Assembly: GCF_002138415.1 (NCBI RefSeq)
Contig: NZ_CP015612.1
Span: 1,838,001 to 1,902,000 of the forward strand
Origin: Stenotrophomonas maltophilia
GTDB taxonomy: Bacteria; Pseudomonadota; Gammaproteobacteria; Xanthomonadales; Xanthomonadaceae
Reading direction: 5' to 3'
Length of the DNA stretch: 64,000 nt
This document shows positions 8,863 through 17,599 of this stretch, one piece after another. Within the stretch, counting starts at the first letter, position 1. Each line of letters opens with the position of its first letter. Both the position numbers and the translations under genes were made by a program. The notes under the pieces are model-generated. The model saw nothing but the letters and a program-made list of their open reading frames with translations, made no database searches and had not been told where the DNA came from.

Positions 8863-9843
8863 ATGAAACTGTTTCCGCTGCACATCCTCCCGAACGACAC
8901 CAAGATCGACTTCATGCGCTGGCGCCATGTCGCGATGGTCGTCACGGTCATCGTGTTCCTGGCCTCGGTCGCCATTATCGGCGTCAAGGGCTTCAACTAC
9001 GCCCTGGACTTCACCGGCGGCACCCTGATCGAAGCCCGCTTCGACAAGGCGGTGGACGTTGAGCAGGTCCGTACCAAGCTCGAGCAGAACGGCTTTGAGG
9101 GCGCGCAGGTGCAGAGCGTCGGTGGCAACACCGACCTGCTGATCCGCCTGGCCCCGCATGGTGAGCACGCTGCCGGTACCGGCGACGCCGCGCACGAGGA
9201 CAAGGCCACCGCCGCAGCTGTGGTGAAGGCACTGTCCACCGCCGACAACCAGGCCACCGTGCTCCGCAACGAGTTCGTGGGCCCGCAGATCGGCAAGGAT
9301 CTGGCGATGAATGGCCTGTACGCCACCATCTTCATGCTGGCCGGCTTCCTGATCTACATCGCGGTGCGCTTCGAATGGAAGTTCGCGGTCACCGCCAGCA
9401 TCGTGGCGATGTTCGACCTGATCGTGACGGTCGCTTACGTGTCCCTGCTGGGCCGTGAGTTCGACCTGACCGTGCTGGCCGGCCTGCTGTCGGTGATGGG
9501 CTTTGCGATCAACGATCTGATCGTGGTCTTCGACCGCGTCCGCGAGAACTTCCGCAGCCTGCGCGTGGACTCGATGGAAGTGCTGAACCGTTCGATCAAC
9601 CAGACGCTGTCGCGTACGGTGATCACCGCGGTGATGTTCTTCCTGTCGGCGCTGGCCCTGTACATGTACGGCGGCAGCTCGATGGAAGGCCTGGCGGAGA
9701 CGCACATGATCGGCGCGGTGATCGTGGTGCTGTCCTCGATCCTGGTGGCGGTGCCGATGCTGACGATCGGTTTCCTGCGTGTCAGCAAGCAGGACCTGCT
9801 GCCGAAGGCGAAAGACGTCGAGGCTCTGGCCCGTCGCCCGTAA
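8863..9843 (+). CDS. secF: Protein translocase subunit SecF
   Basis: SecF, 326 residues, partner of SecD. The first span is followed by the signature GFNYALDFTGGTLIEA; the periplasmic domain carries a His/Glu-rich insert around residues 97-115 (APHGEHAAGTGDAAHEDK) not present in E. coli. Five spans follow, with the conserved GFAINDLIVVFDRVREN motif holding the functional Asp. The operon ends in a canonical terminator 27 bases after the stop. Confidence 0.97.
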   Translation: MKLFPLHILPNDTKIDFMRWRHVAMVVTVIVFLASVAIIGVKGFNYALDFTGGTLIEARFDKAVDVEQVRTKLEQNGFEGAQVQSVGGNTDLLIRLAPHGEHAAGTGDAAHEDKATAAAVVKALSTADNQATVLRNEFVGPQIGKDLAMNGLYATIFMLAGFLIYIAVRFEWKFAVTASIVAMFDLIVTVAYVSLLGREFDLTVLAGLLSVMGFAINDLIVVFDRVRENFRSLRVDSMEVLNRSINQTLSRTVITAVMFFLSALALYMYGGSSMEGLAETHMIGAVIVVLSSILVAVPMLTIGFLRVSKQDLLPKAKDVEALARRP

Positions 9844-9869
9844 GCACTTGCTGCCTGCAGCACACAGAG

Positions 9870-9893
9870 AACCCCGCGCAAGCGGGGTTTTTT
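9870..9893 (+). terminator. Rho-independent terminator of yajC-secD-secF
   Basis: Hairpin ACCCCGC-gcaa-GCGGGGT followed directly by TTTTTTG. It closes the sec operon just before the first long-hairpin element begins. Confidence 0.9.
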
Positions 9894-9895
9894 GT

Positions 9896-10136
9896 TGGCA
9901 GGGCTGCGCCCTGCACCCGCTCAATGCAACGGCAACGGCAACGGCAACGTCAAAAGCCGGAGCTGGCTTTCTGCTGGTTGGGCGGGGCCATGTGGGTTGG
10001 CAGGACACGCCGTAAACCCGTCCTTGGGGGCTCGATGGCGCCATCCATGGCGCCAACGGTCCTGCCAACCCACATGGCCCCACCTCTGACAGATTCCGGC
10101 GGCTGTTGGTAGGTGTCGACCTTGGTCGACACATCT
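9896..10136 (+). repeat. Composite long-hairpin element, copy A
   Basis: In order: a short hairpin (GCAGGGCTGCGCCCTGC), CCCGC, a hexamer tract of GCAACG units at about 9926-9951 ending in AAAAGC, then a perfect 23-bp stem with arms at 9984-10006 and 10059-10081. The loop holds its own hairpin (GGCGCCATCCATGGCGCC at about 10037-10054) and the module ACGCCGTAAACCCGTCC. After the stem come CTGACAGATT and a small palindrome, GTCGACCTTGGTCGAC. The order is the reverse of copies B, D and E. No gene is evident. Confidence 0.75.
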
Positions 10137-10160
10137 GTCAGATATTGAACAATCAAGATT

Positions 10161-10200
10161 GGGTCAGATCCGCTTTCCTTCGGAAAACGGATCTGACCCC
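10161..10200. repeat. GGGTCAGA-type palindrome
   Basis: Long palindrome with outer arms GGGTCAGATCCG and CGGATCTGACCC. The same outer arms with different inner sequences occur at 49856-49894 and 54711-54741, so this is a second repeat family besides SMAG. It lies between hairpin elements A and B. Confidence 0.7.
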
Positions 10201-10211
10201 AAGAACTGCCC

Positions 10212-10401
10212 TGACAGATCGCGGAAATCTGTCGAAGGCGGGGTGGGTCCGGTTGCGGGGGCGTGAGCGCCATGGATGGCGCGACCGAGCCTCCAGGGAC
10301 GGATTCACGGCGTCCCCCGCAACCGGACCCACCCCGCCATCTCACAGGAACCCAGCTTCTGACGTTGCTCCGGCCTCTGCAGGTGCAGGGCGCAGCCCTG
10401 C
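10212..10401 (-). repeat. Composite long-hairpin element, copy B
   Basis: Opposite orientation to copy A, so the two face each other. It starts with GACAGATCGCGGAAATCTGTC, then has a perfect 25-bp stem with arms at 10237-10261 and 10314-10338. The loop contains GCCATGGATGGC and CCAGGGACGGATTCACGGCG. Outside the stem follow TCACAGGAACCCAGCTTCTG and a closing GCAGGGCGCAGCCCTGC hairpin. The stem has the same sequence as in copies D and E and is unrelated to that of copy A. The rest of the gap up to fabV (10402-10541) shows only a GC-rich palindrome near 10471-10491. Confidence 0.75.
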
Positions 10402-10541
10402 AAAAAGAAACCCCACCCTACGCCAGCGTCGGTTGTGCAATCTTCCCCCGCGCACTACGATCCTGCGGTTCGCGCGCGCAGGCGCGCGCCCGTATTCCTG
10501 CTGAGCGCCCCGCGCGCCGCATCTGCCAACCCGAGGTATCC

Positions 10542-11801
10542 ATGGTCATCAAACCGCGCGTCCGCGGCTTCATCTGCGTCACCACCCACCCGACCGGCTG
10601 CGAAGCCGCGGTCAAGCAGCAGATCGACTACATCCGCGCGCGCCCGCCGATCCAGAACGGCCCCAAGCGCGTGCTGGTGATCGGCGCCTCCACCGGCTAC
10701 GGCCTGGCTGCGCGCATCACCGCTGCCTTCGGCAGTGGCGCCGCAACCCTGGGCATCTTCTTCGAACGCCCGGGCAGCGAAACCAAGCCGGGCACGGCCG
10801 GCTGGTACAACTCCGCCGCGTTCCACAAGTACGCCGACGAAGCCGGCCTGTACGCCAAGAGCATCAACGGCGATGCCTTCTCCGATGAAGTGAAGGCCAA
10901 GACCATCGAAATGATCAAGGCCGACCTCGGCCAGGTCGACCAGGTCGTCTACAGCCTGGCCGCGCCGCGCCGCAAGCATCCGAAGACCGGCGAGATCATC
11001 AGCTCCACGCTGAAGCCGATCGGCGAGCCGATCACGCTGCGTGGCCTGGATACCGACAAGGAAGTGCTGACCGAGACCCATCTGCAGCCGGCTACCCCGG
11101 AAGAGATCGCCGGTACCGTCGCGGTGATGGGCGGTGAAGACTGGCAGATGTGGATCGACGCGCTGGCCGACGCCGGCGTGCTGGCCAACGGCTGCACCAC
11201 CACCGCCTTCACCTACGTGGGTGAAGAGATCACCCAGGCCATTTACTGGAACGGTTCGATCGGCGCCGCCAAGAAGGATCTGGACACCAAGGTGCTGGGC
11301 CTGCGCGAGAAGCTGGCCAAGATCGGTGGTGATGCACGCGTGTCGGTACTGAAGGCCGTGGTCACCCAGGCCAGCTCGGCCATTCCGACCATGCCGCTGT
11401 ACCTGTCGCTGCTGTTCAAGGTGATGAAGGAAAAGGGCACGCACGAAGGCTGCATCGAACAGCTCGACGTGCTGTACGACATTCTCTACGGCGGCAAGGC
11501 CGACGGCGTGGCGATCGATCGCTTGCGCCACGACTTGGTCGATGGCGATGGCCATACCGTCGCGCTGGTCGATGACGAGGGCCGCCTGCGTGCCGATTAC
11601 AAGGAAATGGCCGCGGACGTGCAGGGCAAGGTGGTCGCGCTGTGGCCACAGGTGACCAACGAGAACCTGTACGAGATCAGCGACCTGGCCGGCTACAAGG
11701 CCGACTTCCTGCGCCTGTTCGGTTTCGGTGTGGAGGGCGTCGACTACGAGGCCGACGTCAATCCGGATGTGAAGATCGAAAACCTGGTCGACATGACCTG
11801 A
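10542..11801 (+). CDS. fabV: NADH-dependent trans-2-enoyl-ACP/CoA reductase FabV
   Basis: FabV catalyses the last reduction of fatty-acid chain elongation and is the enoyl reductase type least sensitive to triclosan (family knowledge). The protein has 419 residues, slightly longer than the usual ~400. The N-terminal [18 protein letters not shown] is typical. The cofactor motif is [13 protein letters not shown] at about 47-59. The active-site pair Y-x8-K is Tyr235 and Lys244 in [29 protein letters not shown] near the end is also typical. The start ATG follows GAGGTATCC. Extra residues compared with relatives lie around 322-350 ([21 protein letters not shown]). It is monocistronic with its own terminator. 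Confidence 0.95.
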   Translation: MVIKPRVRGFICVTTHPTGCEAAVKQQIDYIRARPPIQNGPKRVLVIGASTGYGLAARITAAFGSGAATLGIFFERPGSETKPGTAGWYNSAAFHKYADEAGLYAKSINGDAFSDEVKAKTIEMIKADLGQVDQVVYSLAAPRRKHPKTGEIISSTLKPIGEPITLRGLDTDKEVLTETHLQPATPEEIAGTVAVMGGEDWQMWIDALADAGVLANGCTTTAFTYVGEEITQAIYWNGSIGAAKKDLDTKVLGLREKLAKIGGDARVSVLKAVVTQASSAIPTMPLYLSLLFKVMKEKGTHEGCIEQLDVLYDILYGGKADGVAIDRLRHDLVDGDGHTVALVDDEGRLRADYKEMAADVQGKVVALWPQVTNENLYEISDLAGYKADFLRLFGFGVEGVDYEADVNPDVKIENLVDMT

Positions 11802-11808
11802 CCGATGA

Positions 11809-11838
11809 AAAGGCCGGCGAAAGCCGGCCTTCTCTTTG
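11809..11838 (+). terminator. Probable fabV terminator
   Basis: AAGGCCGGC-gaaa-GCCGGCCTT stem followed by CTCTTT, 8 bases after the fabV stop. The T-run is weak but the stem is strong. Confidence 0.7.
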
Positions 11839-11839
11839 G

Positions 11840-11904
11840 GTAGTGCCGGCCGCTGGCCGGCAACCCCGGGTACCAGAGGCTGCCGGCCAGCGGCCGGCAC
11901 TACC
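11840..11904. repeat. Inverted pair of SMAG palindromes
   Basis: GTAGTGCCGGCCGCTGGCC at 11840 onward and its inverted partner ending GGCCGGCACTACC at 11904 enclose about 15 bases. Together they can fold into one larger hairpin between two convergent genes (fabV and fimX). Confidence 0.8.
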
Positions 11905-11909
11905 CTCGG

Positions 11910-13979
11910 TCACCCGAACTCGAAGCCCATCTCCGGCAGCGCCGGGCCGACGAAGTCGCCCTGCACGTAATCCACGCCGGCACTGAACAGCAGGGTCATG
12001 GAGTTGGCGTCGCTGACGAACTCGGCGATGGTGCGGATGCCGGCTTCCTGCGCACGCGCGGTGATCTGGCTGATGCGGTCGATGTTCTCGCGGGTGGCCG
12101 CCAGATCGCTGGTGAAACCGCGGTCCAACTTGAGGAACTGCGGCTGGAAGTGGGCCAGCAGCTGGAACGAATCCAGCCCCGAACCGAATTGCTCCAGGCC
12201 GATGCGGCAGCCCAAGGGCGCCACTTCGGCAAGGAACTGCTGCGCACTGCGCAGGTGGGTGAACACCTTCGCTTCTGGCGCGTGCAGCCACAGCCGTTCG
12301 CCGGGAACCCCCTGTGCCTGCAGCTCGCGGCGCAGGGTGGCGATCATCTGCGGGTCGTCGAACGATTCCGGGGTTACCTTCACCAGCATCTGTGTGGCAT
12401 GGCCTTCGCGTGCGCGCTGGCCCAGCACCGCGATCGCCCGTGACACCACCCAGCGGTTGATGTCGGCCAGCAGGCCGTGTTCCTCCGCGATACCGAGGAA
12501 CGCGGTCGGGCTCAGCAGTTCGCCATTGTGCTCGAGGCGCAGGTAGGCCTCATACAGTTCCAGCGACTCACCCTGCAGGTTCAGCACCGGCTGGTAGTGC
12601 AGCTGGAAGCCGTCCCCGGCCAGCGCTTCACGGATACGGGCGACCCAGCGCAGCACGCGTTCTTCTTCCACGCGGTCGGCAGCGGCCGGGTCGAAGATGC
12701 GGCAGGTGTTGCCCAGTTCGGCGGCGGCCTGCGTGCATTCGCTGGCGCGTGCCAGCACCTGGCCGATGCTGGCGATCTTCTCGCCCACCTGCACGCCACC
12801 GATGCTGACCGTTACCGTCGCCGAGCGCGCGCCGATGCTGAAGACGTGTGCGGCGTAGGCTTCGCGGATGCGCTCGGCCAGCGCCACGGTCTGCGCATAG
12901 GGCCCGGCCTGCAGCACGGCGAAATTGTGTTCGCCGAAGCGGGCCAGCTGCGCGTCTTCGCCAACGACTTCGGCCAGCAGGCCGGCAAGGGCGCCGATCA
13001 GGGTGTCGGCCGAGGCCAGGCCGATGTCCGGCAGCAGGCGTGCGTAGTGGTCCGGCTCGATCAGCAGCAGGCCGAACTGGCCCTCGCTGCGCCCGGCTTG
13101 GGCCACCGCGCTTTCCAGCTGCAGCATGAAGGTCGGGCGATTGAGCAGGCCGGTGACCTGGTCGCGCTGGCGCAGGTCCTCGACCTCGCGCGCCAGTTCC
13201 GGGTCGAACTCCATGCGGCGGCGGAGCACCACCTGCAGGCAGGACTCGCCTTCATAGGTGGCGGCAGTGAATTCCATCGTCGCCGGAAACGCGCTGCCGT
13301 CCTCGTGACGGGCATCGAGCTGGTACTGCGGCGGCGGGGCCTCGCCACGGCTCAGGCCCTTCAGCAGCTGCTTGAAGCCCTCCACGTGCTGCGCGGCGAC
13401 CATGTCCAGCAGGGAGATGCCCTCGATGTCGTCGAAATGCTCGTAGCCGAACATCTCCAGATAGGCGTCGTTGGCGCGGATGTGCATGCCCTCATGCACG
13501 TAGGCGATGGGGTCGCGTGAGGAGGCGATCAGCGCGTCGCAGCGGCGCTCGGTTTCGCGCATCTGCGCTTCGATGCGGCGCAGGCCGCGACGTGCCTGCA
13601 GGTCCACCCACTGGTCACGGACCACGGCGAGCAGGTGCTCGGAACGCTGGCGCAGGGCGAGGGCACGGATGCCGTGGCTGCTGGCCTGCACCAGTTCGTC
13701 TTCGTCGATGCGCTCGGCCAGCAGCACCAGCGGAATGTCCTTGCCGCTGGCAGCAATATGCTGGGCCACCAGCGGCAGCGGGATGCCCTGCGAGGGCGAA
13801 GCCAGCACCAGGTCGATGGCCTGGCTGGCCAGCACCTGGGCCAGCTCGGCCGCATCCTGTGGGCGCCACGGGCGCACCGCGATGCCGCTGTTGCGCAGGG
13901 TGCTGACGATGGCTTCGGCATTTTCGCCGCTGTCATCGACGATCAGCAGGCGGATGGTGATGTCGTTCGCGTTCTGCAT
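11910..13979 (-). CDS. fimX: Degenerate REC-PAS-GGDEF-EAL protein, FimX-like c-di-GMP receptor
   Basis: A 689-residue cytoplasmic protein with four domains: receiver-like (about 8-130), PAS (about 145-255), GGDEF-like (about 275-415) and EAL-like (about 435-689). All catalytic signatures are altered. The receiver has ASPSQG where the phosphorylated Asp should be. The GGDEF loop reads RFGEHNF (residues 347-353). The EAL triad reads E477-A-Y, and the usual DDFGTG is replaced by EQFGSG. The order, length and degeneracy match FimX of Xanthomonas and Pseudomonas, which binds c-di-GMP through its EAL domain and promotes type IV pilus assembly with PilZ and PilB. The ATG at 13979 has GGGGAG upstream; a longer frame exists but lacks such a site. 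pilF lies 42 kb away in this window. Confidence 0.85.
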   Translation of the reverse strand: MQNANDITIRLLIVDDSGENAEAIVSTLRNSGIAVRPWRPQDAAELAQVLASQAIDLVLASPSQGIPLPLVAQHIAASGKDIPLVLLAERIDEDELVQASSHGIRALALRQRSEHLLAVVRDQWVDLQARRGLRRIEAQMRETERRCDALIASSRDPIAYVHEGMHIRANDAYLEMFGYEHFDDIEGISLLDMVAAQHVEGFKQLLKGLSRGEAPPPQYQLDARHEDGSAFPATMEFTAATYEGESCLQVVLRRRMEFDPELAREVEDLRQRDQVTGLLNRPTFMLQLESAVAQAGRSEGQFGLLLIEPDHYARLLPDIGLASADTLIGALAGLLAEVVGEDAQLARFGEHNFAVLQAGPYAQTVALAERIREAYAAHVFSIGARSATVTVSIGGVQVGEKIASIGQVLARASECTQAAAELGNTCRIFDPAAADRVEEERVLRWVARIREALAGDGFQLHYQPVLNLQGESLELYEAYLRLEHNGELLSPTAFLGIAEEHGLLADINRWVVSRAIAVLGQRAREGHATQMLVKVTPESFDDPQMIATLRRELQAQGVPGERLWLHAPEAKVFTHLRSAQQFLAEVAPLGCRIGLEQFGSGLDSFQLLAHFQPQFLKLDRGFTSDLAATRENIDRISQITARAQEAGIRTIAEFVSDANSMTLLFSAGVDYVQGDFVGPALPEMGFEFG

Positions 13980-14070
13980 GCACTGCTCCCCAATCTGCGA
14001 ATCTAGATACACGATGCGCGGCGAACCGTCCATGCGCGTACCCCTTGCGCGCATCGAACGGCGATGTGGT

Positions 14071-15255
14071 TCACACCACGCCGCCGGCCGCGTGGCCGCT
14101 GGCCCAGGCCCACTGGAAGTTGTAGCCGCCCAGCCAGCCGGTCACATCCAGCACCTCGCCGACGAAATGCAGGCCGGGCACGCGCTTGGATTCCATCGTC
14201 GAGGACGAGACCTCGGCAGTATCCACGCCGCCCAGGGTGACCTCGGCGGTGCGGTAGCCTTCGGTGCCGCTGGCCACCAGCGGGAATGCGCCCAGCAGCT
14301 GCGCGGCCTGGCGCAGCACCGGCTCGTCCAGCTGGCGCACCGGGCGGTCGGGCAGCCAGTGCTCGCACAGGCGCTGCGCCAGCCGCTTCGGCAGTACCTC
14401 GCCCAGCACCGTGCGCAGCTCGGCGGCGGGGCGGTCGCGCTTCATCTGGCGCAGCCACTCGCCCGCATCCTGGCCCGGCAGCAGGTCCAGCTCCAGCGCA
14501 TCGCCGGGTTGCCAGAACGAGGAGATCTGCAGGATCGCCGGGCCACTCACGCCGCGATGGGTCAGCAGCATGAAGTTCTGGAAGCTCTTTCCATTGCAGC
14601 GCGCCTCGATTGGCAGCGCCACGCCGCTGAGATCGGCCAACCGCTCCTGGTGCTTGCCGCTGAGAGTGAGCGGTACCAGTCCGGCGCGGGTCGGCAGCAC
14701 CTGGTGGCCGAACTGTCGGGCCACTTCATAGCCAAACCCGGTGGCACCCATGCTGGGAATGGACAGGCCGCCGGTGGCAACCACCAGCGAGGCGCAATGG
14801 AACAGGCCATGGGTGGTGTGTACGCGGAAACCATCGCTGCCGTGCTCAACGCGCTGCACGCCACAGTCGGTACGCACCTGTACGCCTGCCGCCTGACACT
14901 CGTCCAGCAGCATCTTCACGATCTGCTTGGACGAGACATCGCAGAACAGCTGGCCCAGCTCTTTTTCGTGATACGCGATGCCGTGCTTGTGCACCAGCTC
15001 GATGAAGTGCCAGGGCGTGTAGCGCGCCAGCGCCGACTTGCAGAAGTGCGGGTTGGCCGACAGGAAGTTGGCCGGGGTGGTGCCAGTGTTGGTGAAGTTG
15101 CAGCGGCCACCGCCGGACATCAGGATCTTCTTGCCGACCTTGTTGGCATGGTCGATCACCTGCACCTGGCGGCCGCGCTGGCCAGCCGTGATTGCGGTCA
15201 TCAGCCCGGCCGCACCGGCGCCGATGACCACCACATCGCAACGGATCGTGCTCAT
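14071..15255 (-). CDS. BaiN/YhiN-family FAD-dependent oxidoreductase
   Basis: A 394-residue flavoprotein of the HI0933-like family. The dinucleotide-binding motif IGAGAAGLMTA is at residues 11-21, and the family hallmark GGGRCNFTN at 48-56. A second flavin-contact block, VVATGGLSIPSMGATGFGYEVA, and the C-terminal GEVLDVTGWLGGYNFQWAWASGHAAG complete the FAD site. Substrates of this family are poorly known; a bile-acid reductase (BaiN) and an aminoacetone oxidase are described members. It overlaps the upstream yaeQ gene by four bases (ATGA), so the two are probably translationally coupled. Confidence 0.9.
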   Translation of the reverse strand: MSTIRCDVVVIGAGAAGLMTAITAGQRGRQVQVIDHANKVGKKILMSGGGRCNFTNTGTTPANFLSANPHFCKSALARYTPWHFIELVHKHGIAYHEKELGQLFCDVSSKQIVKMLLDECQAAGVQVRTDCGVQRVEHGSDGFRVHTTHGLFHCASLVVATGGLSIPSMGATGFGYEVARQFGHQVLPTRAGLVPLTLSGKHQERLADLSGVALPIEARCNGKSFQNFMLLTHRGVSGPAILQISSFWQPGDALELDLLPGQDAGEWLRQMKRDRPAAELRTVLGEVLPKRLAQRLCEHWLPDRPVRQLDEPVLRQAAQLLGAFPLVASGTEGYRTAEVTLGGVDTAEVSSSTMESKRVPGLHFVGEVLDVTGWLGGYNFQWAWASGHAAGGVV

Positions 15256-15800
15256 GCCTTGGCGCGCTTGCGCCAGTTCGGGATCACGTCGAGCTGGATC
15301 TGGTCGTTGAGCAGCTGCACTTCACCGTCCTGGATCAGCACGCTCCAGCGCATGGCGCGCTGGATCTGCTGGCCCCAGCGCTCGACGAATTCACCGTCCA
15401 GATCAACCACCGAGAGATTGTCGAAGCGTGCCAGGCCCTTGCTCTGCTTGCCCCACCAGATCTCCGAGGCGTTGCCGCCGTAGTTGATCACCTGCACCTG
15501 GCGGCTGCGATTGCTGGCCTTGCGGATACGCGATTCGTCCGGATGGCCCAGGTCGATCCACTGCAGGATGTCGCCGGTGTAGTCGTGTTCCCACAGGTCT
15601 GGTTCGTCATCGGTGCTCAGGCCGCGGCCGAATTCGAGGCGGTCGCCGGCATTGAGGGCGAAGGCGAGCAGGCGCACCATCAGGCGTTCGTCGGTCTCGG
15701 ACGGATGCTGGGCCAGGGTCAGGTTGTGGGTCGCGTAGTAACCGCGATCCATGTCGCTGATCTGCAGTTCGGCCTTGCGGATGGTGGCAGTAAGAGCCAT
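15252..15800 (-). CDS. yaeQ: YaeQ family protein
   Basis: A 182-residue protein of the YaeQ family, whose fold resembles PD-(D/E)xK nucleases. Characteristic stretches are MALTATIRKAELQISDMDR at the N-terminus, HPSETDERLMVRLLAFAL, WIDLGHPDESRIRKASNRS and QVQVINYG. E. coli YaeQ was once reported to compensate loss of RfaH, but the molecular role is unclear. The gene is the first of a two-gene unit with the flavoprotein. It starts 125 bases from the divergent pseudouridine synthase gene. Confidence 0.92.
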   Translation of the reverse strand: MALTATIRKAELQISDMDRGYYATHNLTLAQHPSETDERLMVRLLAFALNAGDRLEFGRGLSTDDEPDLWEHDYTGDILQWIDLGHPDESRIRKASNRSRQVQVINYGGNASEIWWGKQSKGLARFDNLSVVDLDGEFVERWGQQIQRAMRWSVLIQDGEVQLLNDQIQLDVIPNWRKRAKA

Positions 15801-15924
15801 GGGGGATCCGTGGACTAAAGACGACAATGATAGAGGTTTGCTCCAGGGGTGTCCGTTGCCGGTCTGTCTGCACAGCGTCAACGGTGGCACTCTTGCGCTC
15901 TTTTCCGTGGCCGGAGTGGACGCC

Positions 15925-16803
15925 ATGACCTTACCCAGCCGCCTGCAGCTGCCGCCCGGCCACTGGCCCAGCCTGCTCGATGGCCTGTGCGCGCGTTTCC
16001 CGCGCATCGACCGCGTGCAATGGCAGGACCGTTTCGCCCGTGGCCGCGTGCAGGATGCGCAGGGCAGGGCACTGGCACCGGACATGCCCTGGCAGGTGGG
16101 GCTGGAAATCCAGTACTTCCGCGAAGTTGCCGGCGAGCCGGTGATTCCCTTCGCCGAGAGCATCCTGCATCTGGATGCGCACCTGCTGGTGGCCGACAAG
16201 CCGCACTTCCTGCCGGTGACGCCGGCCGGTGGCTATGTGAGCGAAACCCTGCTGGCGCGCCTGGTCGCACGCACCGGAAACGCCGAGCTGGCGCCGTTGC
16301 ACCGCTTGGATCGGCTGACCGCCGGCCTGGTGCTGTTTTCGACCCAGGCAGCCACGCGTAACGCCTATCAGCGGCTGTTCCGCGAGCGGTGCATCGAGAA
16401 GAGTTATGAGGCGCTGGCACCGGCGCTGCCTGGGCTGGCGTTTCCGCTGCAGCGGGACAGCCGGCTGGTGCCGGGCGAACCGTTCTTCCGCATGGCCGAA
16501 GTGCCGGGAGAGCCCAATGCGCGCAGCCGGATCGAGCTGATCGAGGCCGAGGGGCCGATCTGGCGCTACCGGCTGCGGCCGGAAACCGGCCGCAAGCACC
16601 AGCTGCGCGTGCACATGGCGATGCTGGGCGCACCCATCGAGGGCGATGACCTATATCCGCAGCTGAGGCTGCGCCCGGATGAAACGGACGAGTCGCCCCT
16701 GCAGCTGCTGGCGCAGGGGCTGGCCTTCGACGATCCATTGAGCGGGGAGCCCCGGCGGTTCAGCAGCCAGCGCCGCCTGTGCCTGCCCGGCCAGAGCGGG
16801 TAG
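15925..16803 (+). CDS. RluA-family RNA pseudouridine synthase
   Basis: A 292-residue protein. The catalytic motif HRLDRLTAGLVLFS contains the essential Asp129. The second family motif, RPETGRKHQLRVHMAMLGAPI, is intact near residue 217. LVADKPHFLPVTPAGGY is the usual RluA opening strand. There is no N-terminal S4 domain like that of RluC/RluD, so it is closest to the group of short RluA-like enzymes; which uridine in rRNA or tRNA it modifies cannot be told. The ATG at 15925 was selected because it opens the conserved N-terminus; the upstream in-frame extension overlaps yaeQ. Confidence 0.88.
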   Translation: MTLPSRLQLPPGHWPSLLDGLCARFPRIDRVQWQDRFARGRVQDAQGRALAPDMPWQVGLEIQYFREVAGEPVIPFAESILHLDAHLLVADKPHFLPVTPAGGYVSETLLARLVARTGNAELAPLHRLDRLTAGLVLFSTQAATRNAYQRLFRERCIEKSYEALAPALPGLAFPLQRDSRLVPGEPFFRMAEVPGEPNARSRIELIEAEGPIWRYRLRPETGRKHQLRVHMAMLGAPIEGDDLYPQLRLRPDETDESPLQLLAQGLAFDDPLSGEPRRFSSQRRLCLPGQSG

Positions 16804-16809
16804 GGCCGT

Positions 16810-17298
16810 TCAGCGAACCGGGCGCCGCGCCAGCCAGCGGTCCAGCTCGGCGGCGAACAGCTGCCGGTCGCGTGGGCCCAGCGGCGGCGGGCCCCCGGTC
16901 TGTACCCCGGCGCCGCGCAGCTCTTCCATGAAATTGCGCATCGACAGCCGCTCGGCCATGTTGTTGGGGGTGTACAGCTGGCCGCGTGGGTTCAATGCCA
17001 CGGCCTTCTTTTCCAGCACCAGCGCGGCCAGTGGGATGTCCTGGGTGACCACCAGGTCTCCGGCGGCGACCCGCTCGACGATGGCGCTGTCGGCCACGTC
17101 CAGACCCTGGGGGACCTGGATCGAGCGCAGCCAGCGTGAGGGCGGGGTCCGGATCCACTGGTTGGCGACCAGGGTCAGCTCGATCCCAACGCGTTCAGCG
17201 GCACGGAACAGGATGTCGCGAATGACGGTGGGGCAGGCGTCCGCGTCCACCCAGATACGGGGGAGAGCGGGTTCAGCTTGGGTTTCAGCTTCAGTCAT
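16810..17298 (-). CDS. YaiI/YqxD family protein (UPF0178)
   Basis: A 162-residue protein of the DUF188 family. Its PIN-like acidic signature [16 protein letters not shown] lies at residues 14-29 and is followed by [28 protein letters not shown]. Function is not established for any close member; a nuclease role is suggested only by fold. It ends 7 bases from the end of the convergent pseudouridine synthase gene. Confidence 0.9.
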   Translation of the reverse strand: MTEAETQAEPALPRIWVDADACPTVIRDILFRAAERVGIELTLVANQWIRTPPSRWLRSIQVPQGLDVADSAIVERVAAGDLVVTQDIPLAALVLEKKAVALNPRGQLYTPNNMAERLSMRNFMEELRGAGVQTGGPPPLGPRDRQLFAAELDRWLARRPVR

Positions 17299-17599
17299 TT
17301 ACCCAGTGTAGGGTAGGAAAATCCTGAATGGGGACTCGGGGTTAGCCTCGATCGGCTGCCAGCCCTTGTCACGTCTAGCGGGCGGGGCCAGCCCATGAAC
17401 GTCCGGGCTATCGCTTTTTGCAGAAAACACGCGTATCGTTCGTCCCACTGTGTTTGCTAGGGTCACCGTGAATCGTGGCCTGGTGCAGTTGATCTCACGA
17501 TCCGCTCATCGATCCGCTTTACCAACGCCTGCAACTCAGTCTCGGCCCCGATACCCGGTGGCTGCGATTTTTTCAACATGTGTTTCAGGAGTTAGTCAA
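17299..17599 (+). promoter_or_regulatory. Long untranslated leader of the cold-shock gene
   Basis: About 300 bases without a gene between the yaiI-like start and the csp start. Cold-shock mRNAs commonly carry long structured leaders, and AGGA sits 10 bases before the ATG. I could not identify a convincing -10/-35 pair or a cold box by eye; an in-frame extension of the reading frame through this region has no coding character. Confidence 0.35.

Noticed and set aside
7534..10134. Open frame of 866 codons on the minus strand opposite secD/secF
   Set aside because: Same composition effect; secD and secF on the other strand are complete and conserved.
10106..10504. Small frames across the hairpin repeats (also at 20496-20987 and 49644-50474)
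   Set aside because: They recur wherever the repeat does, change frame with it, and encode Pro/Arg/Ala-rich strings without start signals. They are repeat sequence read as protein.
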